From the NCBI RefSeq assembly GCF_000975115.1, contig NZ_BBRE01000003.1:1-64000 (forward strand): a DNA stretch of 64,000 bases, in the 5' to 3' direction. The notes below the pieces were generated by a model. That model was not told where the DNA came from and did not search any database. It was given only the letters and a program-made list of their open reading frames with translations. This DNA comes from Demequina oxidasica. Its GTDB lineage: Bacteria > Actinomycetota > Actinomycetes > Actinomycetales > Demequinaceae. Each line of letters starts with the position of its first letter. Position 1 is the stretch's first letter. Position numbers and translations under genes: made by a program. This document shows, piece after piece, positions 56,601 through 64,000 of the stretch.

Positions 56601-57341
56601 GTCGAGAGCCTTTGCGACAGTCGCGTACTGACCAGCGCGCTCAGGGTTGGTGAAGTGGACCGCGACCTTGACGTCGCTGCTTAGCGTGTCTCGCACCGCC
56701 TCGGAGCCTGCCTGAAATAGCTGAGCGGTGTTGTCCCAACCACTGGTTCCGGCAATCTGACCGCCTGTGGTCTCGTTGCCGATCTGAACCATGCCCACAT
56801 CTACACCGGCGTCATCCATGTCCTGCAGCGTTTGTGCTGTGTAGTCATAAAGTGCGGTGGCGCGGTCTTCAAGCGTCAGTCCGGCCCAGTCCCGCGGCGC
56901 GACCTGCTGACCAGGGTGCGCCCAGAAGTCCGAGTAATGGAAGTCAACGAGCACCTTCATGCCCGCGTCGGTCGCGCGCTTGCCGATCTCCGTGGCGCGA
57001 GTGGCGTCAACGTTGCCGGCGCCGTATCCGTTGCCGTCATCGTCAAACGGGCTATTCCACACGCGAATGCGCGCATAATTCACGCCATGGTCCGCGAGCA
57101 CCTCGAAGAGGTCCGCCTCCGCGCCCGAGTCGTCGCGGAATATCACGCCCGACTCCTCGAGCGACAAGATTGACGAGAAGTCCGCCCCGTTGATGAAGTT
57201 GTCGCCCATGCCCTCAACTTTGGGGACGGTAATCCCGGCCTCGATGGGGTCATCGTCCGCTGCGACGGCAACGGGCGCTATCGCGACCATCCCCATCGCC
57301 ATGGCACTGGCGGCTGTGACCGCTCCCAGTCTGCTGCGCAT
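53649..57341 (-). CDS. wall-anchored GH53 endo-beta-1,4-galactanase, multidomain
   Basis: A 1230-aa surface enzyme cutting beta-1,4-galactan of pectin. Order: signal peptide (1-27); GH53 barrel (about 40-425) with acid/base Glu190 (VQIGNET) and nucleophile Glu290 (VVAETSW); Ig-like domain (440-505); CBM61-like module (511-665; FVLNPGFESGVEPWTGTG); short helical FIVAR-like repeat; second Ig-like domain; second CBM61-like module (NWILNGGFESG); second helical repeat; Asp/Gly/Thr-rich repetitive linker encoded near 54070-54260; a further beta domain; and a sorting end LSTTG, hydrophobic helix and RRR tail. LSTTG varies from LPxTG as is frequent in actinobacteria. The start has GGGAG before ATG. 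Confidence 0.93.
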   Translation of the reverse strand: MRSRLGAVTAASAMAMGMVAIAPVAVAADDDPIEAGITVPKVEGMGDNFINGADFSSILSLEESGVIFRDDSGAEADLFEVLADHGVNYARIRVWNSPFDDDGNGYGAGNVDATRATEIGKRATDAGMKVLVDFHYSDFWAHPGQQVAPRDWAGLTLEDRATALYDYTAQTLQDMDDAGVDVGMVQIGNETTGGQIAGTSGWDNTAQLFQAGSEAVRDTLSSDVKVAVHFTNPERAGQYATVAKALDDRNVDYDVFASSYYPFWHGTLDNLTSVLDQIATTYDKEVVVAETSWNYTLEDGDGTTNVIKASNASSAYSSSVQGQALAVRDVMQAVAKVSDGKGLGTFYWEPAWLPVGPPSDYDSNWEKWEEFGSGWATSYAEHFYDPNDEVEGPADAYGGSGWDNQALFDFNGYPLESLNVYEYARTGSVGPREFDSVVAPLITVTDGDTVTLPSAVDVRYTDGVTEYQDVTWSASTAWITGPGVYAIKGTTTADIAVTASITVLEAGSSGENFVLNPGFESGVEPWTGTGSGYTISANDDPFEGSKSTHFYSSNAFSFGLQQVITGVPAGTYRLSAKMQGDGGTTGVISIAAASGISTVNAPATLDGYLNWQTPTTELLNVGADGVVTISASFNLPAASWGTIDNFALVADSETVTADTSALEALAAEADAIDREGYTVSSVAALDKGERRAQFVFDSPAPSKAAVDAAWTQLRGAIDGLTTGEATVPDPTVHPAVVESVEGDEIVLPGTVTVEAFDESTTTESVIWNDVLDLITSPGTYVVHGVSQNGWAATATVTVTARNWILNGGFESGVDDVTPWQIIADPWPANADTGTLWVMDTGDAFGSFALNMWSDAATGEPFEFSATQEVNGLAPGVYRLSAGLMGADEGEASAAVELVANPGDAELTVPMELLGWGNWSTPSVDAVVGDNGILTVQVRGDWGVGDWGWVDQVSLIRVADASGVDAATLEDAISTAGAIDREAFTAESVASLDVAVNRGQIVLAASGRTQQQVDDATVAITTALGALVEATDPEDGTDPDDGTGTDPDDGTDGGTGTDPDDGSGTGGDSGADGDAGAGGGADSGTDEDSDSTPSAGATFHVPFTSVVPGQTFDLTLTGLTGDEVEVGIASTYQQLATAQVVNGEATVTVTIPMNLEPGVHHLQAYDDANSLIAEYEITVVAAADDTADAPVSTDDDALSTTGTDAAVMVAIALALLAAGLLITRHSRRRTN

Positions 57342-57450
57342 TGCATCTCCCTTGATCTTCTTTGACCTGACTCGGCGCGTCGATTGACGGCCGGCTACTG
57401 CTACTAGGTGACCCGCGGGGTCCTAACTCGGACTCGCGGCGACGCCGCGA

Positions 57451-58545
57451 TCACGCATCCTCCGGGCGAAGCTCAAATCCATCGATGAAGCCCCAGTCCT
57501 CGCCGCCGAGCGTGCCGGTGACCGCGATGGTCGCGACACCATCCTCACCCACGAGGATTCCCGGCACGGCGGTTGCCTGTCCCTGCACGCTCACTGGGTA
57601 GGCCGTCGCCAGATCAGCGGTGCCGACGACGTTGGGAGAGCCGTCGCCGTCCTCGAGGGTACGCACCCAGGAGGTCTCGGCGACCATGACCTGCTTGCCG
57701 TAGGTGTTCGCGATGTCGCTGAGCACCGCGGTGAGGTTCTCCGTGGTGCCATGCCAGAACGGGTAGTACGAGCTGGCAAAGACGTCGTAGTCGACGTCAA
57801 AATAGTCGAGGATGGAGGCGTATCTCGCGTAGGCGCCTTCCTTTTCGGGGTTGGCGAAGTGCACAGCCACCTGAGCGTCCGGATACACGTCGCGGACAGC
57901 CGCGCTGCCCGCGGAGAAGATGGCCGCAATGCCAGCCCACGCGGTCACGCCTGCGACGCCGCTATTGGTCTCGTTGCCCACCTGGACTACACGAACGTCG
58001 ACCCCCGCGTCCTTCATCGTGGTCAAGGTCTGGTGGGTGAACTCCCCCGCGACTGCGGCACGCTCTTCATCCGACGTCTCTTCCCAAGACTTGGGCGCGC
58101 GCTGCTTTGCAGGATCCGCCCAGAAGTCCGAATAGTGAAAGCCGACCAGCACTCGCAGGCCAGCGTCGGTCGCGCGTCTGCCGATCTCCGTCGCGCGAGC
58201 GGCGTCGGTGGTGCCGCCGCCGTAACCCTGGCCATCAGCATCGTGCGGGTCGTTCCACACGCGTACGCGCACGTCGGTCACGCCGTGCTCGGCGAGCACG
58301 GCGAAGAGATCCGCGGGCGTGCCGGCGTCGTCGCGAAAGATGACGCCGCTGGCTTCGAGCGCCAGCACTGAGGACACGTCGACTCCGTTGATGAAGTCCG
58401 TGGGGAGGCCGTCGACCTTGTCGACAACGATTCCGGCGTCTATCACTCCGGAATCGGTACCGGTCGTCGCGGGTATGCCCGCGCCCACTCCAATGGCGGC
58501 TACAGCCACGACGGCGCCTCCAATCCACAGACCTCGTTGTCTCAT
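57451..58545 (-). CDS. short GH53 galactanase paralogue with internal deletion
   Basis: A 364-aa secreted GH53. The N-terminus (RQRGLWIGGAVVAVAAIGVG) is a signal peptide or anchor. Residues 40-327 align collinearly with the long galactanase, with Glu192 (VQVGNET) and Glu290 (VMVAETSW) kept. After residue 327 the rest of the barrel (last strand, GTFYWEPAW in the long enzyme) is missing and the protein continues with 37 residues resembling the end of a CBM61 (GEDGVATIAVTGTLGGEDWG). The frame is intact. Activity is doubtful. The gene starts 12 bases after the permease stop with no clear ribosome site. Confidence 0.88.
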   Translation of the reverse strand: MRQRGLWIGGAVVAVAAIGVGAGIPATTGTDSGVIDAGIVVDKVDGLPTDFINGVDVSSVLALEASGVIFRDDAGTPADLFAVLAEHGVTDVRVRVWNDPHDADGQGYGGGTTDAARATEIGRRATDAGLRVLVGFHYSDFWADPAKQRAPKSWEETSDEERAAVAGEFTHQTLTTMKDAGVDVRVVQVGNETNSGVAGVTAWAGIAAIFSAGSAAVRDVYPDAQVAVHFANPEKEGAYARYASILDYFDVDYDVFASSYYPFWHGTTENLTAVLSDIANTYGKQVMVAETSWVRTLEDGDGSPNVVGTADLATAYPVSVQGQATAVPGILVGEDGVATIAVTGTLGGEDWGFIDGFELRPEDA

Positions 58546-58557
58546 AAGTATTGCGTG

Positions 58558-59445
58558 CTAGCCCTTGACGGATCCGGCGGTAAGACCACCCACGATGTAC
58601 TTCTGAAGGGCGAGGAAGAGCGCCAGAACCGGCAAGGATGCGACCACGGCGCCGGCGGCGAAGAGCCCCCAGTTGCTGGTCAGCTGGTTGGAGACCCACT
58701 GGTACATGCCCACCGCGAGCGTCCACTGGTCCGGCGACACGAGCACGATCTTGGCGAGGATAAAGTCACCAAAGGCGGAGATGAACGCCAGCAAAGCCAC
58801 CACCGCGAGGATGGGAGTCACGAGCGGCATAATCAGGCGCCAGTAGATCTGCGCATGCGTGGCCCCATCGATCTTCGCGGCCTCGTCCATTTCCTTGGGA
58901 ATCGAGTTGAAGAAGCCGTACATCAGGAAAGTGTTCGCGCCCAATGCGCCGCCCAGGTACACACAGATGAGCGCGATCTTCGAGTTGATTCCGAGTGCCG
59001 GGGCCACGTTTCCCAGTGCCGTCAGCAGCAGGAAAACGGACACAAACGCGACCGTCTGCGGGAACATCTGAACAATCAGCAGCGTGGTCAGGCCGGGCCG
59101 GCGCCCCTTGAAGCGGAAGCGTGAGAAGGCATACGCCGCCGCCGCCCCCATCAAGACAGCACCTACGGCGGTGGCGCCGCCGACGATCAGCGTGTTGCCC
59201 ACCCACGTCCAGAACGTGGTCTCGCCCAGTGCCTGATAGTTGGCGAACGAGATGTCGCTAAACAGGTTGCTCGAGCCAGTGAGGGTCCCCGATTCTGACA
59301 GCGACGCCGACAGCACGTAGACCAGCGGGAAGATCGCATAGAACGCGATGATGGCGGCGAGCGGATACTTCCACCCCACCTCGGCCCACCAGCGACTGCG
59401 GCGCGTGGGAGAGCGACGGGCTACTTTGACGGTTTGCTCGGACAT
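58558..59445 (-). CDS. galacto-oligosaccharide ABC transporter permease, MalG/GanQ-like
   Basis: A 295-aa CUT1 permease with six segments; the coupling loop is DEAAKIDGATHAQIYWRLIM and the C-terminus GGLTAGSVKG. It starts two bases after the MalF-type gene and forms the channel with it. Neighbouring galactanase and beta-galactosidase genes point to beta-1,4-galacto-oligosaccharides as cargo (inference). The ATPase must come from elsewhere. Confidence 0.92.
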   Translation of the reverse strand: MSEQTVKVARRSPTRRSRWWAEVGWKYPLAAIIAFYAIFPLVYVLSASLSESGTLTGSSNLFSDISFANYQALGETTFWTWVGNTLIVGGATAVGAVLMGAAAAYAFSRFRFKGRRPGLTTLLIVQMFPQTVAFVSVFLLLTALGNVAPALGINSKIALICVYLGGALGANTFLMYGFFNSIPKEMDEAAKIDGATHAQIYWRLIMPLVTPILAVVALLAFISAFGDFILAKIVLVSPDQWTLAVGMYQWVSNQLTSNWGLFAAGAVVASLPVLALFLALQKYIVGGLTAGSVKG

Positions 59446-59447
59446 CT

Positions 59448-61061
59448 CTAGATCTCCTCGAGCTTGCGGGTCTGACGGAATGCGACTGCGGAGATGATTC
59501 CCACGATCACGAAGACGATGATCGACAGCGCCGACGCGAGGCCATAGTCGGCCACACCACCCGAGACGCCGGAGATCTTGTAGATCGCGGAGATCAGGAT
59601 GTCAGTGGAGCCGAGGCCACTAGTGCCTGGGAAGGCGGGACCTCCCTCGGTGAGCATGTAGATAATCGTGAAGTTGTTGAAGTTGAACGCGAACGAGGCA
59701 ATGGCCAGGGGCGCAGTGGACACCATGAGCAGCGGCAGCGTGATGGAGCGGAACTGACGCCAGCGCCCGGCACCGTCAATCTTCGCGGCCTCCATCGTTT
59801 CTCCGGAGAGCGCCTGCAAGGCGCCAGTACAGACTAGGAACCAATACGGATAGCTCAGCCATAGGTTGACCCACAGGATCGCGAACCGCGCGAGCCACTC
59901 GTCGCCCAGCCAGTTGATATCCGCACCAAAGAAGAACAGGTCGTTGATGACCCCGAACTCCTTGTTCAGCATGCCCCGCCACAGGAGTGCCGACATGAAT
60001 GCCGGGAACGCGTACGGGAGGATGAACAGGGTGCGGATAAACTTGCGTCCCTTGACCCTCTGGTCGTTGTAAATCATCGCGAACAGGAGCCCGAGGCCAA
60101 AGCTCGTGAGCACCGTCAGGATGGCGAACGCGAAGGTCCACAGAGTCACCTCGAGCAGCGGCCCCGCAAGCGCGGTATCGGTCACGGCGCGCTGGAAGTT
60201 GTCAAAGCCAACGGTGACGACCCAGCCCGTCGGCAGCATCGTGCCGTCCTCGGCAACAAAGTTGCCGCTCGCCGAGGCCTCGTACACCGTGCCGGTCTCT
60301 GTATCCGTCAGCGTCTGGGCGTCGGGGTCCCATTCCATCGTCGATTTATAGATCGCACCCGTCTGCCCCTCACGGGTGCGAATCGATCCGTCCTCGGCAT
60401 CGTCGGAGACGGGAACGCGCAGGTTAACTACGGTGTCCTGCAAGTCCTGGTCGCTAAAGAGGTCACTACGGGGCACGATCTCCCAGCCGGGTACCTCCGT
60501 GGGAGTCCCCGAGGCATCGACTGCCGCACCGTTGACGGGTGCGAGGGGGTCCTCCGCAGTTCCGACCTCGACGAACCCGTCGTCGTTGATCGCGAAGCCG
60601 ATGGTGTCGCCGTCACGCACCACGGCGAGGGGGTAGGAGACCGAATCCGGCACTCGGTGCTCCGCCTGGATGAGCGCTGCGTCGACCGCTTGCTGCTCGT
60701 TTCCGGCGTGGCCCGTGCCGTAGTTCGTGAAGGCCACATAGCCCGTGTAGCCAAGCGTGAAGATTTGGAAGACAAAGAGGAACACGAGGCCAGGGAGCAT
60801 GTACTTCAGCGGCATCGCCCGCTTGGTGAAATAGACCACATCGGCGACGACCAGGAGTACGACGGAGGCACCCAGGATGACCCAGGCCTCGACGTTAATG
60901 GCCGACATGATGATGCTGATGCCGAGCGCGTTGATGACTGCCATCACGAGCAGCTTCACAAAGAAGCCCCAGCCCATGCCATGCAGGTTACGCGCGTGGG
61001 ACACCCGAGGCTCGGGGTGCTGGCCGGGCCGGTTCACCGCGGCTGCCGCGTCTTTCGACAT
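59448..61061 (-). CDS. galacto-oligosaccharide ABC transporter permease, MalF/GanP-like
   Basis: A 537-aa CUT1 permease of the long MalF type: N-terminal segments, then an extracellular domain of about 170 residues (about 115-290) between early membrane helices as in MalF, and the coupling loop METAAKIDGAGRWRQF-like stretch (MEAAKIDGAGRWRQFRSITL). It differs from the 319-aa CebF-like protein, which lacks this domain. ATG at 61061 with GGAG upstream is chosen over the frame open to 61157. Confidence 0.92.
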   Translation of the reverse strand: MSKDAAAAVNRPGQHPEPRVSHARNLHGMGWGFFVKLLVMAVINALGISIIMSAINVEAWVILGASVVLLVVADVVYFTKRAMPLKYMLPGLVFLFVFQIFTLGYTGYVAFTNYGTGHAGNEQQAVDAALIQAEHRVPDSVSYPLAVVRDGDTIGFAINDDGFVEVGTAEDPLAPVNGAAVDASGTPTEVPGWEIVPRSDLFSDQDLQDTVVNLRVPVSDDAEDGSIRTREGQTGAIYKSTMEWDPDAQTLTDTETGTVYEASASGNFVAEDGTMLPTGWVVTVGFDNFQRAVTDTALAGPLLEVTLWTFAFAILTVLTSFGLGLLFAMIYNDQRVKGRKFIRTLFILPYAFPAFMSALLWRGMLNKEFGVINDLFFFGADINWLGDEWLARFAILWVNLWLSYPYWFLVCTGALQALSGETMEAAKIDGAGRWRQFRSITLPLLMVSTAPLAIASFAFNFNNFTIIYMLTEGGPAFPGTSGLGSTDILISAIYKISGVSGGVADYGLASALSIIVFVIVGIISAVAFRQTRKLEEI

Positions 61062-61125
61062 TATGTCTCCTGGAATTTCAATCAGTATTGCCGTAGGCCG
61101 GCCGTCAAGCGCGAAGAGGTGGTGC

Positions 61126-61157
61126 GTGGGGCGAAACGCCGGGGCGTCCCGCCCCAC
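61126..61157 (-). terminator. intercistronic hairpin after binding-protein gene
   Basis: Outer 8-base arms (61126-61133 and 61150-61157) and an inner ACGCC/GGCGT pairing, 9 bases after the binding-protein stop, no U-tract. Third example in this window of a hairpin directly behind a sugar- or peptide-binding protein gene. Confidence 0.55.
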
Positions 61158-61166
61158 CTCAAAGAA

Positions 61167-62441
61167 CTAACCCTCGAGTGACTTCTCGAGCTCGGTCACC
61201 ATGTTGTCCCAGGTCGACACCGGCTCTGCACCAGTGATGATCTGAATCTCGGCGGCGTTCCACAGGTCCCACACGTTGCCCATCTCGGGGATGGAAGGCA
61301 TAGGGACACCAGCGGCGGCCGATGCGACGAATCCTGCGGTGATGGGGTCGGACGACACCTCATCGGCGAGTACCGATAGCGCGGGAAGGCGAGGGTCTGC
61401 CTCGTACAGCGTGCGCTGTGCTTCCGCGGTAGCCATGTAGTTCACCAGGAAGTCGTTCGCAAGCAGAGCATTGTTGCTCTGCGAGCTGAGGTAGAAGCCC
61501 TGCACACCGACGAACGGCGCGGCAGTCTCGCCGCCGGCGGAGACCATCGGCGAGACGACGAGGTTCATGTCACCACCGTCGAAGAACGGCATCCACGGAC
61601 CCTGCATGATGAACGGCGACTTGCCATCAGAGAACAGCTGGTTGGAGGTGTCGTAGTCAATCGTGTCGGAGAAGATTCCGGTGCCCTTGGCGCCGTTGTC
61701 GTAGAGGAACTGAGCGAAGGCCTCGCCATTCTCGCCGCCCATTCCGACTTCGTTGGTGTAGGACCCGGACTCGTCCTGGACGAACACGGGTGCGCCGAAT
61801 GACGTCTGTAGCGGGTAGGCGCTGTAGCCGTCGCCCGAGGCACCGTTGGTAAACAGAATGAAGGGACGGTCTTCGAAGCCAGCTTCGTTGGCCATGGTGA
61901 TCATCTCGTCCCACGTCGTGGGAGCGGTGTCGCCCACCAGGTCCGCGTTCTGGATGAGCGCGATCGCCTCGGTCGAGTACGGAAGGCCATAGAGCTGGCC
62001 GTCATACGTCATGGCGTCGAGCGCGACTTCCTGAAAATCATTTGCTTTGTCGCCAAGGTCGATGGTGTCGACCACCCCGGCCGTGACAAGTGCGCCCAGC
62101 CAATCGTGTGCGCCAACGGTGATGTCGGGTCCTTCCCCCGTAGGCACTTGAGCCACGAAATCGTTGCGGAGGTCCTCGAAGTTCTTCTGAACCAAGGTGA
62201 CGGTGGCACCCGTGTCGGTCTCGAACTGTTCAGCCGCAGCCTTGAGCGCACCTTCGCGCTCAGCGTCGGTCCACACCACCAGCTCGGCACCGGTGCCGTC
62301 GATTGCAGGAGCGTCGGACGGTGACGTCGATGCGGCAGGCGCGGTCGATGCCGACTCCGCGGGCTCCGGGTCAGAACTGCACCCGGCGATCAGGGCTGCG
62401 GTCGCGACAAATGCGACGCCAATTCCAAACTTGTTACGCAT
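61167..62441 (-). CDS. galacto-oligosaccharide-binding lipoprotein (MalE/GanO-like)
   Basis: A 424-aa lipoprotein: signal peptide ending in lipobox LIAGC, a Ser/Ala linker and a family 1 maltose-type fold (LVVWTDAEREGALKAAAEQF, LPYSTEAIALIQNADLV, PFIMQGPWMPFF). It should bind galacto-oligosaccharides released by the neighbouring GH53 enzymes. GGAAGGAAA precedes the ATG. It is 153 bases from the beta-galactosidase stop, in which I see no clear promoter or operator. Confidence 0.9.
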   Translation of the reverse strand: MRNKFGIGVAFVATAALIAGCSSDPEPAESASTAPAASTSPSDAPAIDGTGAELVVWTDAEREGALKAAAEQFETDTGATVTLVQKNFEDLRNDFVAQVPTGEGPDITVGAHDWLGALVTAGVVDTIDLGDKANDFQEVALDAMTYDGQLYGLPYSTEAIALIQNADLVGDTAPTTWDEMITMANEAGFEDRPFILFTNGASGDGYSAYPLQTSFGAPVFVQDESGSYTNEVGMGGENGEAFAQFLYDNGAKGTGIFSDTIDYDTSNQLFSDGKSPFIMQGPWMPFFDGGDMNLVVSPMVSAGGETAAPFVGVQGFYLSSQSNNALLANDFLVNYMATAEAQRTLYEADPRLPALSVLADEVSSDPITAGFVASAAAGVPMPSIPEMGNVWDLWNAAEIQIITGAEPVSTWDNMVTELEKSLEG

Positions 62442-62594
62442 GGATTTTCCTTCCAGAGTGAGGTCGCGCTGTGCGTCTCTGGCGAGATCGCGACATTGCG
62501 ATTGGGTACTACGAGCGACGGGTCGGGCGACCCGGCCGCGGGTGGAGAGTGTGAACGCGCCGATGCTTAGGACACCAGCGCCTAGGAAGTCAGG

Positions 62595-64000
62595 TCAGCG
62601 CTCACCGCCTTCGGGTGACTTCGCGGTACGCACAACGGCACATCCGCCGGCGACGATGGTGAGCTCCCGGGCGACGCTGCGACCGGTGAACATTTCAATG
62701 CCAGATGCGGGCACTGTGACGGGCGCATCGCAGTGATTGATTGCTATCAGGTAGTCGGCCTCAGGGCTTTGGCGCATCACAACCTCGAGCCCCTCGGGAC
62801 TCCCTGCGAGGACCAACCCAGCGTCGGCGTAGGCCGCCGCCATCAAAGGTCCGAGTTCGTCGACGCTCAGATGGGTGCTGACGTACCACCCATGGCCGGC
62901 GCCGTGCGAATTGCGCGTGATCGCGGGCGATCCGGCGGCGGGTCCGTCGACGTACGTGCCGATGACTTCTGCGCCATCGAGCACGAGGTCCTCCTGCCAG
63001 GTGTCGGCCGCAAGCGTCAGTCCATCTCCGTGGGTCCAGGCGATCTTTGCGGTCTCGCTCTCACGCATCGGCAGGTATTCGGCGACGGTCACCCCGAGCG
63101 CAGCTTTCAGGGGTGCGCCGTATCCGCCCTCGTGGACAGACTCATGCTCGTCGACGACTCCCGAGAAGTACGACACCACCAGCGTGCCACCTGCCTCGAC
63201 ATACCGCGCAAGGTTTTCGCCGGCATCGGCCGTGAGGAGGTAGGAGGCAGGAGCCACCACCATCTTGTACTTACCGAGGTCCTGAGTGGGGTGTGCGAAG
63301 TCCACCGTCACCCCGTCCCGCCACAGCCGCTCGTAGTAGGTGCGCATGCGCTCGCGGAACTGCGCGTCGTCGGACGGACGCCACTCGAGATCCTGCGCCC
63401 AGAGCGACTCCCAGTCGTACAACACCGCGACATCGGCGTCGACGCGCGATCCCTTCGCCTCCTCGAGCGCTCCAAGCCGTCCGCCAAGGTCCACGACCTC
63501 GCGGAACACGCGGGAGTCCGCGCCGGCGTGCGGCAGCATCGCCGAGTGGAACTTCTCCGCGCCGGAACGTGAGGCCCGCCACTGGAAGAACAGGATTGCA
63601 TCAGCGCCGCGCGCAAAGTGGGAAAGCGAGTTGCGGCACATCTCGCCCGCAGATTTGGCGATGTTGCGGCCCTGCCAGTTCACGGCGGAGGTGGAGTGCT
63701 CCATCAGAATCCAGGGCGCACCGCCCGCGACCGAGCGCGTGAGGTCCGCCGCGAGCGCAAGGCCCACGTGGGACTCGGGGTCCTGAGCCCAGAGGTAATG
63801 GTCGTTGGCGACGATGTCGACCTCGCGAGCCCACTTCCACAGGTCGAGGTTCCACGACTGGTGTGCCATGAAGTTGGTGGTGACGGGCTTGTCGCTAAAG
63901 GCACGGATCGCGTCCCGCTCGGCGCGGTAGCAGGCACGCAGTTGGTCGTCGGTGAACCGCGCCCAGTCGAGCTTCATCGCGGGGTTAGGGGTCGAGGCGG
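62595..64000 (-). CDS. GH42 beta-galactosidase, cut by the window edge
   Basis: The frame is open to the window end, so the N-terminal part of the protein is missing; about 468 residues are visible of some 670-690 expected. They cover the end of the catalytic barrel, with the nucleophile Glu in ILMEHSTSAVNWQGRN, the trimer-forming middle domain (about from YLLTADAGENLARYVEAGG) and the C-terminal beta domain. No signal peptide can be judged. GH42 enzymes take galactose off imported galacto-oligosaccharides inside the cell. The Met at 63977 is internal, not the start. Confidence 0.9.
   Translation of the reverse strand, partial: ASTPNPAMKLDWARFTDDQLRACYRAERDAIRAFSDKPVTTNFMAHQSWNLDLWKWAREVDIVANDHYLWAQDPESHVGLALAADLTRSVAGGAPWILMEHSTSAVNWQGRNIAKSAGEMCRNSLSHFARGADAILFFQWRASRSGAEKFHSAMLPHAGADSRVFREVVDLGGRLGALEEAKGSRVDADVAVLYDWESLWAQDLEWRPSDDAQFRERMRTYYERLWRDGVTVDFAHPTQDLGKYKMVVAPASYLLTADAGENLARYVEAGGTLVVSYFSGVVDEHESVHEGGYGAPLKAALGVTVAEYLPMRESETAKIAWTHGDGLTLAADTWQEDLVLDGAEVIGTYVDGPAAGSPAITRNSHGAGHGWYVSTHLSVDELGPLMAAAYADAGLVLAGSPEGLEVVMRQSPEADYLIAINHCDAPVTVPASGIEMFTGRSVARELTIVAGGCAVVRTAKSPEGGER

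Overview
This window is high-GC DNA from a free-living, plant-polysaccharide-degrading actinobacterium. A Micrococcales member of the Cellulomonas or Demequina kind fits best; the genus cannot be fixed from the sequence. The evidence is a GatCAB amidotransferase operon, an HspR-type operator before hsp20, sortase-type wall-anchor ends, family 2 carbohydrate-binding modules, GTG and TTG starts, and many TANNNT boxes 6-7 bases before start codons (leaderless-type promoters). Nearly all DNA is coding. I saw no rRNA, tRNA, CRISPR array, phage or intact insertion sequence.

Layout. 0.3-5.1 kb: gatCAB, an acetyltransferase and a TetR regulator, read leftward. 5.2-13.9 kb: a GH3 beta-glycosidase and a five-gene dipeptide/oligosaccharide-type ABC transporter, divergent from the TetR gene across an 18-bp palindrome. 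14-23.4 kb: ligA, a threonine dehydratase-like enzyme, a broken PAP2 phosphatase gene, pgi, an aldo/keto reductase, an epimerase, two small hypothetical proteins and a MobA-like protein. 23.4-27.9 kb: a TPP riboswitch controlling a four-gene thiamine-precursor transport operon, preceded by a truncated second copy of the riboswitch 5' end; between the copies lie a PH-like membrane protein gene and a frameshifted secretion-substrate-like fragment. 27.9-33.2 kb: lipid kinase, DsbA-like oxidoreductase, amidohydrolase, hsp20, a wall-anchor remnant and a quinone oxidoreductase. 33.2-37.7 kb: a CebEFG/CebR-like sugar transporter and LacI regulator with two GAGCGCTC operators. 37.9-51.4 kb: aldo/keto reductase, mnmA, phosphatase, epimerase, cysteine desulfurase, a secreted nuclease with a CBM2, a HAD phosphatase, etfBA, a DUF5701-like gene, a glutamate decarboxylase and a membrane protein. 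51.5-64 kb: glgX and a galactan locus, namely GH42 beta-galactosidase (cut by the window edge), binding protein, two permeases, a short GH53 and a 1230-residue wall-anchored GH53.

How the parts work together. Three sugar uptake systems are each paired with glycosidases or a regulator: GH3 with a Dpp-type transporter; a probable cello-oligosaccharide importer; and a galacto-oligosaccharide importer with surface endogalactanase and intracellular beta-galactosidase. Pgi, GlgX and EtfAB are downstream central metabolism. All three binding-protein genes are followed at once by a strong GC hairpin without a U-tract, a likely device for making binding protein in excess of membrane subunits.

Most unusual items: the partial riboswitch duplication, the GH53 paralogue with an in-frame deletion joining a truncated barrel to the end of a binding module, the nuclease-CBM2 fusion, and an octamer (GCCGATGC/GCATCGGC) seen about 40 times on both strands, including between genes.
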